Assembly (NCBI GenBank): GCA_024276465.1
Contig: JAJRXD010000119.1
Span: 1-64,000, forward strand
Length of the DNA: 64,000 nucleotides
Origin: Deltaproteobacteria bacterium
GTDB taxonomy: Bacteria; Desulfobacterota; WTBG01; CAIYCZ01; CAIRTM01
Direction: 5' to 3'
Both the position numbers and the translations under genes were made by a program. The notes below the pieces were generated by a model. It was given only the letters and a program-made list of their open reading frames with translations. It had not been told where the DNA came from and did not search any database. Every line of letters begins with the position of its first letter. Position 1 is the stretch's first letter. Shown here piece after piece: positions 26,344 through 35,952 of this stretch.

Positions 26344-28116
26344 TCAGGTGGAAATATTGAACAGTAAATCCGACAGGGTCAATTTCTTTTTTCGTATTTC
26401 AGGGTCGTCATCAGAGCTCAATTCGAATTCTTCAGCTACAATAGCCCTGAAAGCAGTATTAAAGTTTTTGTAGGCAGCCTTAATCTCTTCAGGGTTATCG
26501 GCAGCCATAATATCTTCGTTCAGCTGATTCTCTGCTTTCCTGATTCTACGAACAACATTTCTTATGGCATCATCGGATACCAGATCATCATCTACTGCTG
26601 CCTTGACATGGTTTAAAATACTTTTGTAAAATTCCCTTATAGCACTTCTGATCTCCTGACGGTTGTCTTCATCTTTGTCAAAAGCACGGATTGTTTCCCG
26701 GAGCATGTTAAACTCAGAGTCCATTGCGCTGGCATTGTCATAATCAAAAGTATTTTTAAGGATATGTTTTGTTTGAATTATGTCTTCCAGAACCTTTCGC
26801 AGGAGTGCCCGGCGTATAATCCTGTTGCGCAGTCCAGACGGAAAACTACAATCTGATGCTGATTTCATAATAGCCTTTTCAAAAGCTTCTGTGGCCATAT
26901 GCCTGGCTTTCAGGTACAGCGCAGGAGGGATTCCGACCTGGCTTATTATTTCCATGACTTTTTCGCGATGTGCCTGAACCGCTGCTTCAATTTGTAAAAG
27001 TTTATCCTCAGCATCAGACTGCAGAATGTCATAGATTGTTTTGCGCAGCTCTTTCCTCAACGGACGTACCTGTTCATGAGCATCTTTCAGTTTACCCTCA
27101 ATATCATCAATTTCTTCCTGACTGAAGTCCCTGTCCTTAAGCACCCCAACAAATAACTCACGGGCAATCTTGCGTGCTTTTCTGATATGTCGTATAACAC
27201 AGTCCCGGATAGTTTCATTATCCTGTACTGCCTCGGCAATATCACCATCAATTATTTCGTCTATGTCCTCAGTGTCAATATCTTCCAGGTCTGTGCCCTC
27301 TTCTGCGATTTCATCAATTATCACTTCAGCTTCCACATCTGATTCAGCATCAACAATAATATATTCAGCATTATCCCCATTAGTTCCATTGTCAGTATCA
27401 GAAACATCATCACTGTCTTCAGTGGTCTCATTGTCCGCGCTTCCGCTGCTGGTACCATTATCATTGCTTTCGCTGTCATCAATACTGTTATCGTCGGAAA
27501 CATCATCAGAGTCACCGGTTGAATTGTCTGTGCTTTCGCTGTCAACACTGGTATCATCACCGGAGTTTCCGGTTTCATTGTCTATGCCCCCACTTCCGGC
27601 ATCGTCATCAGTACTTTTGCTGTCATCAGCACTGTTATCGTCAGAAACATCATCAGAGCCACCGGTTGAGTTGTCTGTGCTGTTATCAAAGATAAGTTTT
27701 TTAAATATCCTGTAACGGGCAAGGCTGTTGCTTGAACCACTACCAGCATCCAGTATGATAAATTTCTTTTTTACACCATTTTTAGTGACTTCAACCAAAA
27801 TGTTCTTAGCACTAACAGGAACATCAATGGTGAAGGTTCCATCATAATCAGTCAGGACTGAACCATCCTGTCCTGCAACAATACGCTCATTCCCGTCACC
27901 CTCAAACTGATAAACACGCACGACAGCACCTGAAACATCATCATTCTGAGTTTTTGATGAGATCTTCAATTCAGCCGGGGTTGCTTCGGCACGATACACA
28001 CCAACAACTCTATAGGTCTTTCCCTGATCCGGCCCTGGATCACTGGGCTCACAACCAAATGTTACGGCAAGAAACAAAAAGAGTGCCAGCGAAGTAATGA
28101 TTTTTTTTAGCGGCAT
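26344..28116 (-). CDS. Lipoprotein with Ser/Asp/Asn-rich repeat linker and helical C-terminal domain
   Basis: This 590-residue predicted lipoprotein has the lipobox TFGC (Cys22). Residues of about 33-125 look like a carboxypeptidase-regulatory or CNA-B-like beta sandwich (GAVVRVYQF, DYDGTFTIDVP). Residues 144-250 are a highly acidic low-complexity linker built of a 49-residue tandem duplication (147-195 and 196-243), each unit starting TDNSTG(G/D)SDDVSDDNS. The remaining 300 residues are predominantly helical and charged, without a recognised domain. AAGGAGG lies before ATG 28116. Function is unknown: a surface stalk carrying a helical domain is one reading, and calcium binding by the acidic linker is another. 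Confidence 0.82.
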   Translation of the reverse strand: MPLKKIITSLALFLFLAVTFGCEPSDPGPDQGKTYRVVGVYRAEATPAELKISSKTQNDDVSGAVVRVYQFEGDGNERIVAGQDGSVLTDYDGTFTIDVPVSAKNILVEVTKNGVKKKFIILDAGSGSSNSLARYRIFKKLIFDNSTDNSTGGSDDVSDDNSADDSKSTDDDAGSGGIDNETGNSGDDTSVDSESTDNSTGDSDDVSDDNSIDDSESNDNGTSSGSADNETTEDSDDVSDTDNGTNGDNAEYIIVDAESDVEAEVIIDEIAEEGTDLEDIDTEDIDEIIDGDIAEAVQDNETIRDCVIRHIRKARKIARELFVGVLKDRDFSQEEIDDIEGKLKDAHEQVRPLRKELRKTIYDILQSDAEDKLLQIEAAVQAHREKVMEIISQVGIPPALYLKARHMATEAFEKAIMKSASDCSFPSGLRNRIIRRALLRKVLEDIIQTKHILKNTFDYDNASAMDSEFNMLRETIRAFDKDEDNRQEIRSAIREFYKSILNHVKAAVDDDLVSDDAIRNVVRRIRKAENQLNEDIMAADNPEEIKAAYKNFNTAFRAIVAEEFELSSDDDPEIRKKKLTLSDLLFNIST

Positions 28117-28503
28117 ACAATGTATCCTCCTTAATTAAAATATTATTATAGAAATCCATAAGTTTTTAGACACCAGACCCTTATTCGGGATTTTTTTTAA
28201 AAAACTTTAAACAGATTTGCAAAAAAATTGATTCGTCAAAAAAAACTGTGTTTTAAAAGGCATGTTATGAAAAACCCAGGGTTTTTGTGGCTGGGCAGGT
28301 GGACGGGAAGGCGAAATTGAAATAAATAGTGTCTGAACAGAAAGTCCTGATTCTATGCTGTAGGAGCGTCTTCAGGTGCGAAAAACAGATAAGAGATAGC
28401 ACCTAATATCGCGCCTGAAGGCGCTCCTGCAGAAAATTATTTTTCGGTTTCCAACCTGAATCCGGGTTTCCGTTCAGCCAAACATACTTGAATCTGCACG
28501 GTG
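28117..28503. other. Intergenic region with lipoprotein promoter and an inverted-repeat element
   Basis: The first 60 bp hold the ribosome site and probable promoter of the minus-strand lipoprotein gene. An A-rich stretch follows. Most of the rest is a MITE-like element (28329-28480). No gene is visible. Confidence 0.55.
28329..28480. mobile_element. MITE-like element, second copy with a different interior
   Basis: The ends GTGTCTGAACAGAAAGTCC and GGTTTCCGTTCAGCCA are inverted repeats matching those of 15931-16103. The interior differs: a separate palindrome TAGGAGCGTCTTCAGGTGCG pairs with CGCGCCTGAAGGCGCTCCTG. There is no coding content. Confidence 0.7.
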
Positions 28504-29820
28504 TCAGGAGATAATATCTGTTTTCCACTGCCTGATGTCATTAAGGGCTCTTTCTGAAAGAAGTGTTCTCCTCTTCTTTTTAGGAACTTTGCGTTCAAGC
28601 GGGGATATGATTCCAAAATTAGCATTCATAGGCTGGAAATCCTGGACACATGGCCCTGTAATATAAGACAGCAATCCGCCAATAACAGTTGTTTGAGGAG
28701 GGTGGACAAAAGGCAACCCCATTGCCAACCGGCTTGTCTGAATCCCTGCAATAAGGCCCATTGCAGCAGACTCCATGTAGCCCTCCACTCCTGCTATCTG
28801 TCCTGCAAAAAAAATCCGTGGCTGTTTTTTAAACTGCAGATTTTCTGTAAGTAGCAGTGGCGAATTAATATATGTATTTCTATGCATACTGCCAAAGCGG
28901 ACAAACCGGGCATTTTCAAGTCCGGGTATCATTGAGAATATTCTTTTCTGCTCCGGCCATTTCAGCCTTGTTTGAAATCCAACCATATTATGAAGGGTTC
29001 CATCCCTGTTTTCCTGCCTCAACTGCACCACTGCATACGGTTCCCGGCCAGTAAGGGGATTCAGAAGACCTACCGGCTTCATAGGCCCGTAGGCAAGGGT
29101 TTCAATTCCTCGTTCTGCCATCACTTCAACAGGCATACATCCTTCATAAGGTATCAATTTTTCAAAATCCTTTAGTGGTGCCTTCTCAGACACAAGCAGC
29201 TGCTCAATAAACGCATAATATTCACTTTTGGAAAGAGGGCAGTTAATATAGTCTGCAGAACCCTTGTTGTACCTTGATGCCCTGAATGTTCTCTCAAAGT
29301 TAATTGATTCAGTTTCAACAACCGGCGAAATGGCATCATGAAAATAGAGAAAATTTTCGCCTACCAGTCTGCTGATGCAGGATGAAAAGGAAGGTGAGGT
29401 AAGGGGGCCTGTTGCAATGATTACAATACCTTTTTCAGGAATTTCCCTTATTTCTTCTCTGATAACGGTAATGTTGGGATTGTTTGCAACAGCTTTGGTA
29501 ATTTCGGAAGAAAACACTTCTCTGTCAACAGCAAGCGCACCCCCTGCCGGAAGTTTGTGCTCATCAGCTTTGGCAATTAGAAGCGAGCCAAGGACCCGTA
29601 TCTCCTCTTTAAGAAGCCCTGCTGCATTTTCAAGGCTGATTGATTTTAAAGAATTACTGCATACAAGTTCAGCCAAGTCAGGATTGTGATGGGCAGGAGA
29701 AAAAACACCCGGCTTCATTTCAAACAGAACAGCTTCACACCCATGCTCTGCTGCCTGCCAGGCTGCCTCGCATCCGGCAAGTCCGCCACCTATTACAACA
29801 ATCTTTTCCCTGGGAACCAA
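28504..29820 (-). CDS. trmFO: tRNA (uracil-5-)-methyltransferase TrmFO
   Basis: TrmFO methylates U54 of tRNA to ribothymidine, using methylenetetrahydrofolate and FAD. The 438-residue length is standard. The N-terminal FAD-binding motif is VVIGGGLAGCEAAWQAA; ELVCSNSLKS, GPLTSPSF, FFAGQIAGVEGYMESAAMG and NANFG are conserved family segments. It lies directly downstream of topA on the same strand, an arrangement common in Firmicutes and deltaproteobacteria. The topA terminator hairpin lies between, so an own promoter may exist. The start at 29820 gives MVPREKIVVIGGG. Confidence 0.96.
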   Translation of the reverse strand: MVPREKIVVIGGGLAGCEAAWQAAEHGCEAVLFEMKPGVFSPAHHNPDLAELVCSNSLKSISLENAAGLLKEEIRVLGSLLIAKADEHKLPAGGALAVDREVFSSEITKAVANNPNITVIREEIREIPEKGIVIIATGPLTSPSFSSCISRLVGENFLYFHDAISPVVETESINFERTFRASRYNKGSADYINCPLSKSEYYAFIEQLLVSEKAPLKDFEKLIPYEGCMPVEVMAERGIETLAYGPMKPVGLLNPLTGREPYAVVQLRQENRDGTLHNMVGFQTRLKWPEQKRIFSMIPGLENARFVRFGSMHRNTYINSPLLLTENLQFKKQPRIFFAGQIAGVEGYMESAAMGLIAGIQTSRLAMGLPFVHPPQTTVIGGLLSYITGPCVQDFQPMNANFGIISPLERKVPKKKRRTLLSERALNDIRQWKTDIIS

Positions 29821-29843
29821 ATGTTAGACCTTAATATATTAGT

Positions 29844-29874
29844 AAAGATCCGGGCCCGAAGGACCCGGATCTTT
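29844..29874 (-). terminator. Strong hairpin at the end of topA
   Basis: AAAGATCCGGG / a matching arm CCCGGATCTTT form an 11-bp stem that overlaps the topA stop codon. The following bases are AT-rich rather than a clean T-tract. It may attenuate transcription into trmFO. Confidence 0.75.
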
Positions 29875-32188
29875 ATTCAGCTGTTTCCCTGTTTTCCTCT
29901 TCTGCAACAGTTCTTTTATATTTACATTCTTTGACAGGACATTTAATAACATGTCCTGCACGCTTTGTAATCTTTTCCACAAGAAAGGCTGAGTTACACT
30001 CAGGACATGCTTCCTTAACAGGCTTGTCCCATGAAGCAAATTTGCATTTTGGATAATTCGAACAACTGTAAAATATTTTACCTCTTCTGGATTTCTTCTC
30101 CTGAATCTCGCCGTCAGAACAGTCAGGGCAGTCTATCCCCAGAGAAACCGGTTTGTTAAGTGGCCGAATAAACTTACAGTCAGGATAAGCCGAGCATCCC
30201 AGGAATGGCCCATAACGACCATGCCTCATCATCAACGGACTGCCACACTTTTCACATTCCTCCTCTGTAAGCTGTTTTTCCCCCGGGTCATCCCCGTTTT
30301 CATTCTTTAGAGACTTTACATGCCTGCATTGGGGGAATCCGCTGCAGGCATAAAAACGACCATATTTCCCAAGCTTTATTACCAGAGGCTTACTGCATTC
30401 AGGACAAATTTCTTCAGTTTTTTCTGTGGTCACATCAGACTTCTGTACCTCTTCTTCTTTCTGTTTGATAAGGGAGATAAACGGGGTCCAGAATTCTTTT
30501 ACTGTTGGCTTCCATTTTGTTTCACCTCTGGCAATCTCATCAAGCCTGTCTTCCAGAAGGGAGGTAAACTCATAATCTACGTAGTTGGAAAAGTGCTTAA
30601 CAAGAAGATCACTGACAACAAGCCCGATATCTTCAGGGTGAAAACGTTTTTTAATGAGCTTTACATATTCCCTGTCCTGCAAAATACTTATAATGCTTGC
30701 ATAGGTTGACGGCCTGCCAATGCCATGCTCCTCCATGGCCTTCACCAGTGACGCCTCTGTATACCTGGGTGGAGGCTGGGTAAAATGCTGGTCAGGTGTG
30801 AGTTGAAGAAGCATAAGGATCTGACCCACTGAAAGAGCAGGGAGCAATCCATCCTCCTTTTTATTATTATTGTCATCCTCGCTCTCGATGTATAATTTCA
30901 TAAATCCAGGAAACCTTATGGTGGATCCGGTTGCCCTGAATATAAATTCATCCTTTGCCTGTATGTCAATAGAAACAGAGTCGAGTATTGCGCGTGCCAT
31001 CTGGCTTGCAACTGCCCTTCTCCAGATAAGGTTGTAGAGCTTGAACTGGTCCTGCGTTAAAGCATTCTTTATTTCATCAGGAACCAGATAAGCATCTGTA
31101 GGGCGGATTGCTTCATGGGCCTCCTGAACATTTTTTGATTTAGCTACAAAGTTTCTTGGTTTGTTCAGCGCATATTCTGCCCCATACTGTTTAACAATAA
31201 GATCACGAATATTTTCAAGAGCGCTGTTTGCAAGGTTAACACTGTCTGTTCTCATGTAGGTAATAAGACCCATTGTGCCCTTGCCGGCGTCAATACCTTC
31301 ATAAAGTTTCTGAGCAATGCTCATTGTCTTTTTTGCGGAAAACCCAAGCTTGCGGGATGCCTCCTGCTGCAATGTGCTTGTTATAAAGGGTGGAGGGGGT
31401 GTCCTTTTTAATTCCCGTTTTTGAACTTTTCGAACAGTATAGGCAGCTCCTTTAAGCTTGTCCATGATTGCCAGGGCATGGTCCTCATCCCTGATGGCCA
31501 TTTTTTCAAGCTTCTCTCCTGCAATCTGTATGAGCTGAGCATCAAAGGGGTCGTTGTTTTCAGTCGGGGAAAGCCTTGCCTTAATACTCCAGAACTCTTC
31601 CTGTTTAAAAGCCCTTATTTCCAGTTCACGCTCACAGATCAGACGAAGAGCCACTGACTGAACCCGTCCTGCAGAAAGACCATAGCGGATTTTCTTCCAA
31701 AGAAAAGGACTCAGGTTAAACCCCACAAGATAATCAAGAACAACCCTGGCCTGCTGTGCGTCAACAAGATTAGTTGAAATATTGCCCGGATTTTGCAATG
31801 CATCGTTGATTGCTTCTTTCGTTATTTCATGGAAAGTTATTCTTTTAATGTCAAATCCAGGTCTGTTTGATGATGGACTTTCAGGCCTGAGATCCAGGGC
31901 AGTCACAAGGTGCCAGGCAATTGCCTCTCCTTCCCTGTCAAGGTCAGTTGCTAGATAGACGGTCCTGCAGCCCTTAAGTGATTTTTTAATCTCCCTGAGA
32001 TATTTTTTGCTTGAGGGGATAATTTCGTACTTGGGCAAAATGTCATCTGACACATCTACAGAACCCTGTTTGCTTGGCAGCGCCCTTACATGTCCCAGAC
32101 AGGCTAACACCTTGAAGTCTTTACCAAGAAACTTTGATATTGTTTTTGCCTTTGCAGGAGACTCTACAATAACCAGTGACTTTTCCAT
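29873..32188 (-). CDS. topA: DNA topoisomerase I
   Basis: TopA is a type IA topoisomerase that relaxes negative supercoils. The 771-residue protein starts with a Toprim domain (LVIVESPAKAKTISKFLG; acidic triad region TDLDREGEAIAWHL). The catalytic Tyr lies in GLITYMRTDS at about residue 310. The C terminus has four zinc ribbons, visible as CPECSKP/CSGFPQC, CEKCGSP/CSAYPDC, CPDCSDG/CSNYPKC and CPECNSA/CPVKEC. dprA ends 22 bp upstream on the same strand; dprA-topA is a common operon order. Confidence 0.97.
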   Translation of the reverse strand: MEKSLVIVESPAKAKTISKFLGKDFKVLACLGHVRALPSKQGSVDVSDDILPKYEIIPSSKKYLREIKKSLKGCRTVYLATDLDREGEAIAWHLVTALDLRPESPSSNRPGFDIKRITFHEITKEAINDALQNPGNISTNLVDAQQARVVLDYLVGFNLSPFLWKKIRYGLSAGRVQSVALRLICERELEIRAFKQEEFWSIKARLSPTENNDPFDAQLIQIAGEKLEKMAIRDEDHALAIMDKLKGAAYTVRKVQKRELKRTPPPPFITSTLQQEASRKLGFSAKKTMSIAQKLYEGIDAGKGTMGLITYMRTDSVNLANSALENIRDLIVKQYGAEYALNKPRNFVAKSKNVQEAHEAIRPTDAYLVPDEIKNALTQDQFKLYNLIWRRAVASQMARAILDSVSIDIQAKDEFIFRATGSTIRFPGFMKLYIESEDDNNNKKEDGLLPALSVGQILMLLQLTPDQHFTQPPPRYTEASLVKAMEEHGIGRPSTYASIISILQDREYVKLIKKRFHPEDIGLVVSDLLVKHFSNYVDYEFTSLLEDRLDEIARGETKWKPTVKEFWTPFISLIKQKEEEVQKSDVTTEKTEEICPECSKPLVIKLGKYGRFYACSGFPQCRHVKSLKNENGDDPGEKQLTEEECEKCGSPLMMRHGRYGPFLGCSAYPDCKFIRPLNKPVSLGIDCPDCSDGEIQEKKSRRGKIFYSCSNYPKCKFASWDKPVKEACPECNSAFLVEKITKRAGHVIKCPVKECKYKRTVAEEENRETAE

Positions 32189-32210
32189 AAAATTAATTAC
32201 CTCTTGTAAT

Positions 32211-33305
32211 TTAATACGTACAGAACCTTTTACCAGGCAGTTGTTTAATAAATCCGTTCAGTTCAAGCTCAAGCAGTACAGATGAGACCTGACTGCTTGA
32301 AAGCCGGGATTTTAATATGATTTCATCTATTTGCGCAGACTCTTTCTGGAGCAGTTTATAAATCGTCTGTGCTTCCATGCTCAGATTGCCTGCTTTTTCA
32401 TTTTCCTCCTCCTCAGCCTTTTTGTATGCGTTTACTTTAAAGTGCATAGACTCAATAATATCATCTGCACCTTCAACAAGCTGTGCTCCACTTTTCAGCA
32501 GGCTGTTTGATCCTTTGCTTTTGAGGGAAAATATATTCCCCGGAACTGCAAAAACATCCCTGCCCTGATCAAGGGCAAGTCTGGCCGTTATAAGAGACCC
32601 GCTTTTCAGGCTTGCCTCGGCAACCAGAACACCAATAGAAAGGCCGCTAATGATTCTGTTTCTTGCCGGAAAGTTGTAACTGTTGGGCTCAGTACCCATT
32701 GGATATTCTGAAATAACTGCACCGTTTGACACAATAGCACCATAAAGTTTTCTGTTTTCGGGCGGATAAACAACATCAACACCACAACCCAGCACTGCTA
32801 TGGTTCTCCCTCCACAGGCAAGCGCAGCTTCATGAGCCTGAGAATCTATGCCCCTTGCCATGCCGCTTATGATGGTAATATCACGCAAAGCCAGGGCCCT
32901 GCTGATCTCTTCAGTTACCTTTATTCCATATTCAGAAGCACGCCTTGAACCTACAACAGCTATTGCGTTGCAGTCCTGCTTGTTTAATTTCCCTTTGACA
33001 TAAAGAAAAGGGGGTGGGTCATAAATATTTTTAAGGTTTTCAGGGTAGTTCGGGGAATTAAGAGTAACTATTTCTATTTTTTCTGCTGTGATAAGATCCA
33101 GTTCCATGTCTATCACATGGCTGTGCTTAAATTTGAGGACAGACTCTCTTGCCCTTGCGGATATTCCCTCTACTTTCCTGAGTTCAGCAGCATCTGCATG
33201 AAATATCTTTTCAGGAGTACCAAAATGATTGATCAGGTTTTTATAGTTAACATTTCCAATACCACATGTCAGCCGAAGTGCAATCCAATAGTAGAGTTCA
33301 TGCAC
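32211..33305 (-). CDS. dprA: DNA processing protein DprA/Smf
   Basis: DprA binds single-stranded DNA and loads RecA during natural transformation; in non-competent species its role is less clear. The 364-residue protein has an N-terminal helix-hairpin-helix/SAM-like region (LTCGIGNVNYKNLI, VEGISARA). The Rossmann-like core follows with VVGSRRASEYG, ISGMARGIDSQAHEAAL and SGSLITARLALDQGRDVFAVPG. A C-terminal winged-helix segment ends at TY. It is the first gene of the dprA-topA unit. The promoter should lie just upstream of 33305. Confidence 0.95.
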   Translation of the reverse strand: MHELYYWIALRLTCGIGNVNYKNLINHFGTPEKIFHADAAELRKVEGISARARESVLKFKHSHVIDMELDLITAEKIEIVTLNSPNYPENLKNIYDPPPFLYVKGKLNKQDCNAIAVVGSRRASEYGIKVTEEISRALALRDITIISGMARGIDSQAHEAALACGGRTIAVLGCGVDVVYPPENRKLYGAIVSNGAVISEYPMGTEPNSYNFPARNRIISGLSIGVLVAEASLKSGSLITARLALDQGRDVFAVPGNIFSLKSKGSNSLLKSGAQLVEGADDIIESMHFKVNAYKKAEEEENEKAGNLSMEAQTIYKLLQKESAQIDEIILKSRLSSSQVSSVLLELELNGFIKQLPGKRFCTY

Positions 33306-33725
33306 AAAATGTAACCCTTTTATAATTAGAAATTAACGACTTTAGCAATATTAAAGGTAAATTGATAGCTCTCAAACAATTAAAAGTCAAGGATTTATTC
33401 TCCAATGCATGCATTACATGGGTTCCCCCCCAAATCATATCAAATTTTTTGCCCGCACATTATCCCGGCAGATATGGAAGTTATGGTAAAATTATTGGCT
33501 CCTTCGGTGTTTAAAACCTCCTTTGAATTAAATCTCCGAACAATAAGAGGTTCAGAGAATGGCTTCAGGTGTGCACTTTTAATTTGCAAATAACATTGTC
33601 CAATTATTTCTTGACATGTTAATTTTATTCTAATAATATGCTTTTATTTGTTTTATTACGTTATATTATGTTTTTTGTCTTTACCTTTAGTTTAACATGT
33701 TTCTCAATAAGTCTAAGAGGGTTTT
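33306..33725. other. Divergent AT-rich intergenic region
   Basis: No gene is visible in these 420 bp between dprA (minus) and the dockerin-like gene (plus). It holds a consensus promoter for the rightward gene at 33611-33639. Several stop-rich AT tracts precede it. Confidence 0.6.
33611..33639 (+). promoter_or_regulatory. Consensus sigma-70 promoter
   Basis: TTGACA at 33611-33616 and TAATAT at 33634-33639 are separated by exactly 17 bp. This would drive the secreted protein gene at 33726 with a leader of about 80 bases. Confidence 0.75.
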
Positions 33726-34430
33726 TTGATGATATTTGTCATGTTTAGGTGCTGTATTGTGGCTGTTACACTTTTCCTTTTTTCTTTTTTTACACTTAGT
33801 CCCCTCTGTTATGGAGCAAAATTAATATGGGATAGCAATACAGGGTTAAATTACGCTGGGTACAAAGTTTATTACGGAACTTCATCAGAAAATTATGATA
33901 ATGTTGTTAATGTCGGTAATGTTACAGAATATAACCTTGGTTTTCTGAATCGTGAAACAACATATTATATAGCTGTAACTGCTTATGACTGGCTTGGAAA
34001 TGAAAGTTCCTATTCAGTTGAAGTAACCTATACTGTAAATGATGGTGTGCCGGATAATGAAGACAACTGCCCGGAAACACCAAATGGTCCTGATTTTGGC
34101 TCTTGCACACAGGTTGTCAACGGCCTGGTTATAACTTCCGGTGTTGCCTGCATAAACGAGAATGGCTGCAAATATTATGAAGACTGCCAGATGGGGCAGG
34201 AGGACAGTGATGGCAACGGCACAGGGGATGCTTGTGAATGTTATTCCGACCTTAACGACGACATGAGAGTTAACATTTTTGACCTGGCCATAATAAAAAA
34301 TGAGCTTCCTAAAAGTAACTGCGCTTCAGGTTCATGCCAGGCAGATATAAACAGAGACGGACAAATTGATATTTTTGACTTATCAATACTGAAATCTGAA
34401 TTCAACAGAATTTGTCAGTCTGTCCTGTAA
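33726..34430 (+). CDS. Secreted protein with FN3-like, Ca-binding and dockerin-like domains
   Basis: This 234-residue exported protein has a signal peptide ending near CYGAK. A fibronectin-III-like domain follows at about 32-105 (YAGYKVYYGTSSENY, TTYYIAVTAYDWLGNES). A thrombospondin-type-3-like segment has the DNCPETPNG and DSDGNGTGDACE calcium motifs. The C terminus holds two dockerin-like EF-hand repeats (DLNDDMRVNIFDLAIIKN and DINRDGQIDIFDLSILKS) with flanking Cys. It is probably surface-associated or secreted and calcium-stabilised. Whether a cohesin partner exists is unknown, and no cohesin-like gene was noticed in the window. A strong promoter precedes it. Confidence 0.85.
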   Translation: MMIFVMFRCCIVAVTLFLFSFFTLSPLCYGAKLIWDSNTGLNYAGYKVYYGTSSENYDNVVNVGNVTEYNLGFLNRETTYYIAVTAYDWLGNESSYSVEVTYTVNDGVPDNEDNCPETPNGPDFGSCTQVVNGLVITSGVACINENGCKYYEDCQMGQEDSDGNGTGDACECYSDLNDDMRVNIFDLAIIKNELPKSNCASGSCQADINRDGQIDIFDLSILKSEFNRICQSVL

Positions 34431-34620
34431 ATGAACATCAGCCCTGATTTTGTACTTGCCCTTTTTTGAAAATATCCTAAAATGTTTGAACCATGTTAAA
34501 CATAACAACTAAATGCCGGCAAAATATTCAAAAAGTTCGGCATTATGGTCAACAATGCTCTTCAGACATTGTAATGCCAGTCTGTTCTGTATAAAAATTT
34601 GACAATTTCATCATATAATA

Positions 34621-35289
34621 ATGGGACAGCAAGAAAAAAAACTCTGTATACTGATTTTCTCTTCTCTCGCTATCCAGTTTTTATGCCGTTATTATTCAAA
34701 ATACTTTGTTTATGGAAACAGCTTTCACGCACTTATTTTTGTTCTCAGATTTTGCGTTCCAATACTGACTGTTAAGTTTTTTTTGAAAATTTCCTGGAAA
34801 AATATGGGAATTGCTCTGCCAAAAATTTCCAGGACCAGCCTGTTATGGCTCACCAGTATACTGATCCTTGTTCCGGTGTGCCTTTATATAATAAAACTGA
34901 ATATATCCTATCAGGGCTATTATAACCATTACGCCCGCCTGTCAGATGCAACCTACCTCAGGTTTGCAACATTCACCTTTTCCACGCTTTTTGGATGGGA
35001 ATTCATGCACCGGGGATATCTTCTGTTTGGCCTTAAGGAGCTTCTGACTCAGGGGGGAACTGAAGGCTCGTCAAACCAGGTTTCCAAACAGACAGCATCT
35101 GTGCTTGCCATACTGATTGTTACATGTTTTGAAACTCTCTACCATTTTCTCAAGCCGGATCTGGAAGCATTCGGAATGCTGATAGGGTCGCCTTTTCTCA
35201 GCCTTATTGCACTGAAAACCAGAAGCATTCTCATACCATTAATGATTCATCTTTATGTGGAAGTGTGGTTTATTATCTATGTTACTTGA
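34621..35289 (+). CDS. CPBP-family intramembrane metalloprotease-like protein
   Basis: This 222-residue polytopic protein has about six hydrophobic segments. The CPBP/Abi motif region reads FGWEFMHRGYLLFGL, where the usual EExxxR appears as WExxHR with one Glu retained. A later ETLYHFLKPDLEAF and a C-terminal NN/H-like motif around LMIHLY follow. The divergence of the first Glu makes proteolytic activity uncertain. It overlaps the convergent PKD lipoprotein gene by 8 bp. No bacteriocin genes are nearby. Confidence 0.75.
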   Translation: MGQQEKKLCILIFSSLAIQFLCRYYSKYFVYGNSFHALIFVLRFCVPILTVKFFLKISWKNMGIALPKISRTSLLWLTSILILVPVCLYIIKLNISYQGYYNHYARLSDATYLRFATFTFSTLFGWEFMHRGYLLFGLKELLTQGGTEGSSNQVSKQTASVLAILIVTCFETLYHFLKPDLEAFGMLIGSPFLSLIALKTRSILIPLMIHLYVEVWFIIYVT

Positions 35290-35683
35290 TCTCAACAGCA
35301 ACTGATTTTTCAGATGTCCTGTTTCTCCTGTCAAAAACCCGAACCTTGATTTCATATCGACCAGGATTTTTGTAGGTATGACTTGCAGGAAAAAAATGAT
35401 GTTTTACAATCTGCCCATCACCCCAATCCCACTCAATCCTTTCAACCGGAGCTGCCACCCCCCCGTTGAGGATAACTTCTCTTCCATTGACTTCCGGCTT
35501 GTTCAAATTCAGACTGAAAAAATTGGTGTCATTTGTCTTTTGATCGCCCGTACATCCGGAAGAAACAAAACACAGTGCCGTGCAAATAAAAACAATAAAA
35601 CAGCTTGCCAACCGATTGTCTTTCCCGGAGCCATGACTTATACCTGAAAACAATAATTTTTTTAATCTCTGTGATAATGTCAT
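35282..35683 (-). CDS. PKD-domain lipoprotein
   Basis: This 133-residue protein has a hydrophobic N-terminal signal ending in the lipobox SSGC (about Cys44). The start may therefore be later than 35683, which gives an unusually long n-region. The rest is a single PKD-like domain with ERIEWDWGDGQIV and ASHTYKNPGRYEIKVRVFD, the family signature. PKD domains mediate protein or polysaccharide contacts on the cell surface. It is convergent with the CPBP gene, and the function is otherwise unknown. Confidence 0.8.
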   Translation of the reverse strand: MTLSQRLKKLLFSGISHGSGKDNRLASCFIVFICTALCFVSSGCTGDQKTNDTNFFSLNLNKPEVNGREVILNGGVAAPVERIEWDWGDGQIVKHHFFPASHTYKNPGRYEIKVRVFDRRNRTSEKSVAVEIK

Positions 35684-35806
35684 ACATTAACCTCCCAGCC
35701 TAATTGCTTTTCCCAGGTTTTACATTCACCCCTGCTATTGCAGCAGATACCAGCTGCAGTAGCCTCATAGTACTTACATTATAATATTTGACGTTAAAAA
35801 ACACCA

Positions 35807-35930
35807 CTTTTTTGTCCCCTGAAACCGCGAACATACTGTCAAAAAACAACTACAAAATTCGCAGAGTTTTTCTCTGAGTGTTCTGTGGTTCATGTTCCCT
35901 CTTTTTTGTCTCTTGAAACAACGAACAGCA
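35807..35930. repeat. Short imperfect direct repeat
   Basis: CTTTTTTGTCCCCTGAAACC at 35807 recurs as CTTTTTTGTCTCTTGAAACA at 35901, each followed by a CGAACA hexamer a few bases later. The stretch between the PKD gene and the RND gene is otherwise empty. Confidence 0.5.
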
Positions 35931-35952
35931 ATATTTCAAGAACATTTTTTAT

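Noticed and set aside
27170-27715. 181-codon Ser-rich ORF on the plus strand
   Set aside because: It is the antisense shadow of the repetitive linker in the minus-strand lipoprotein gene.
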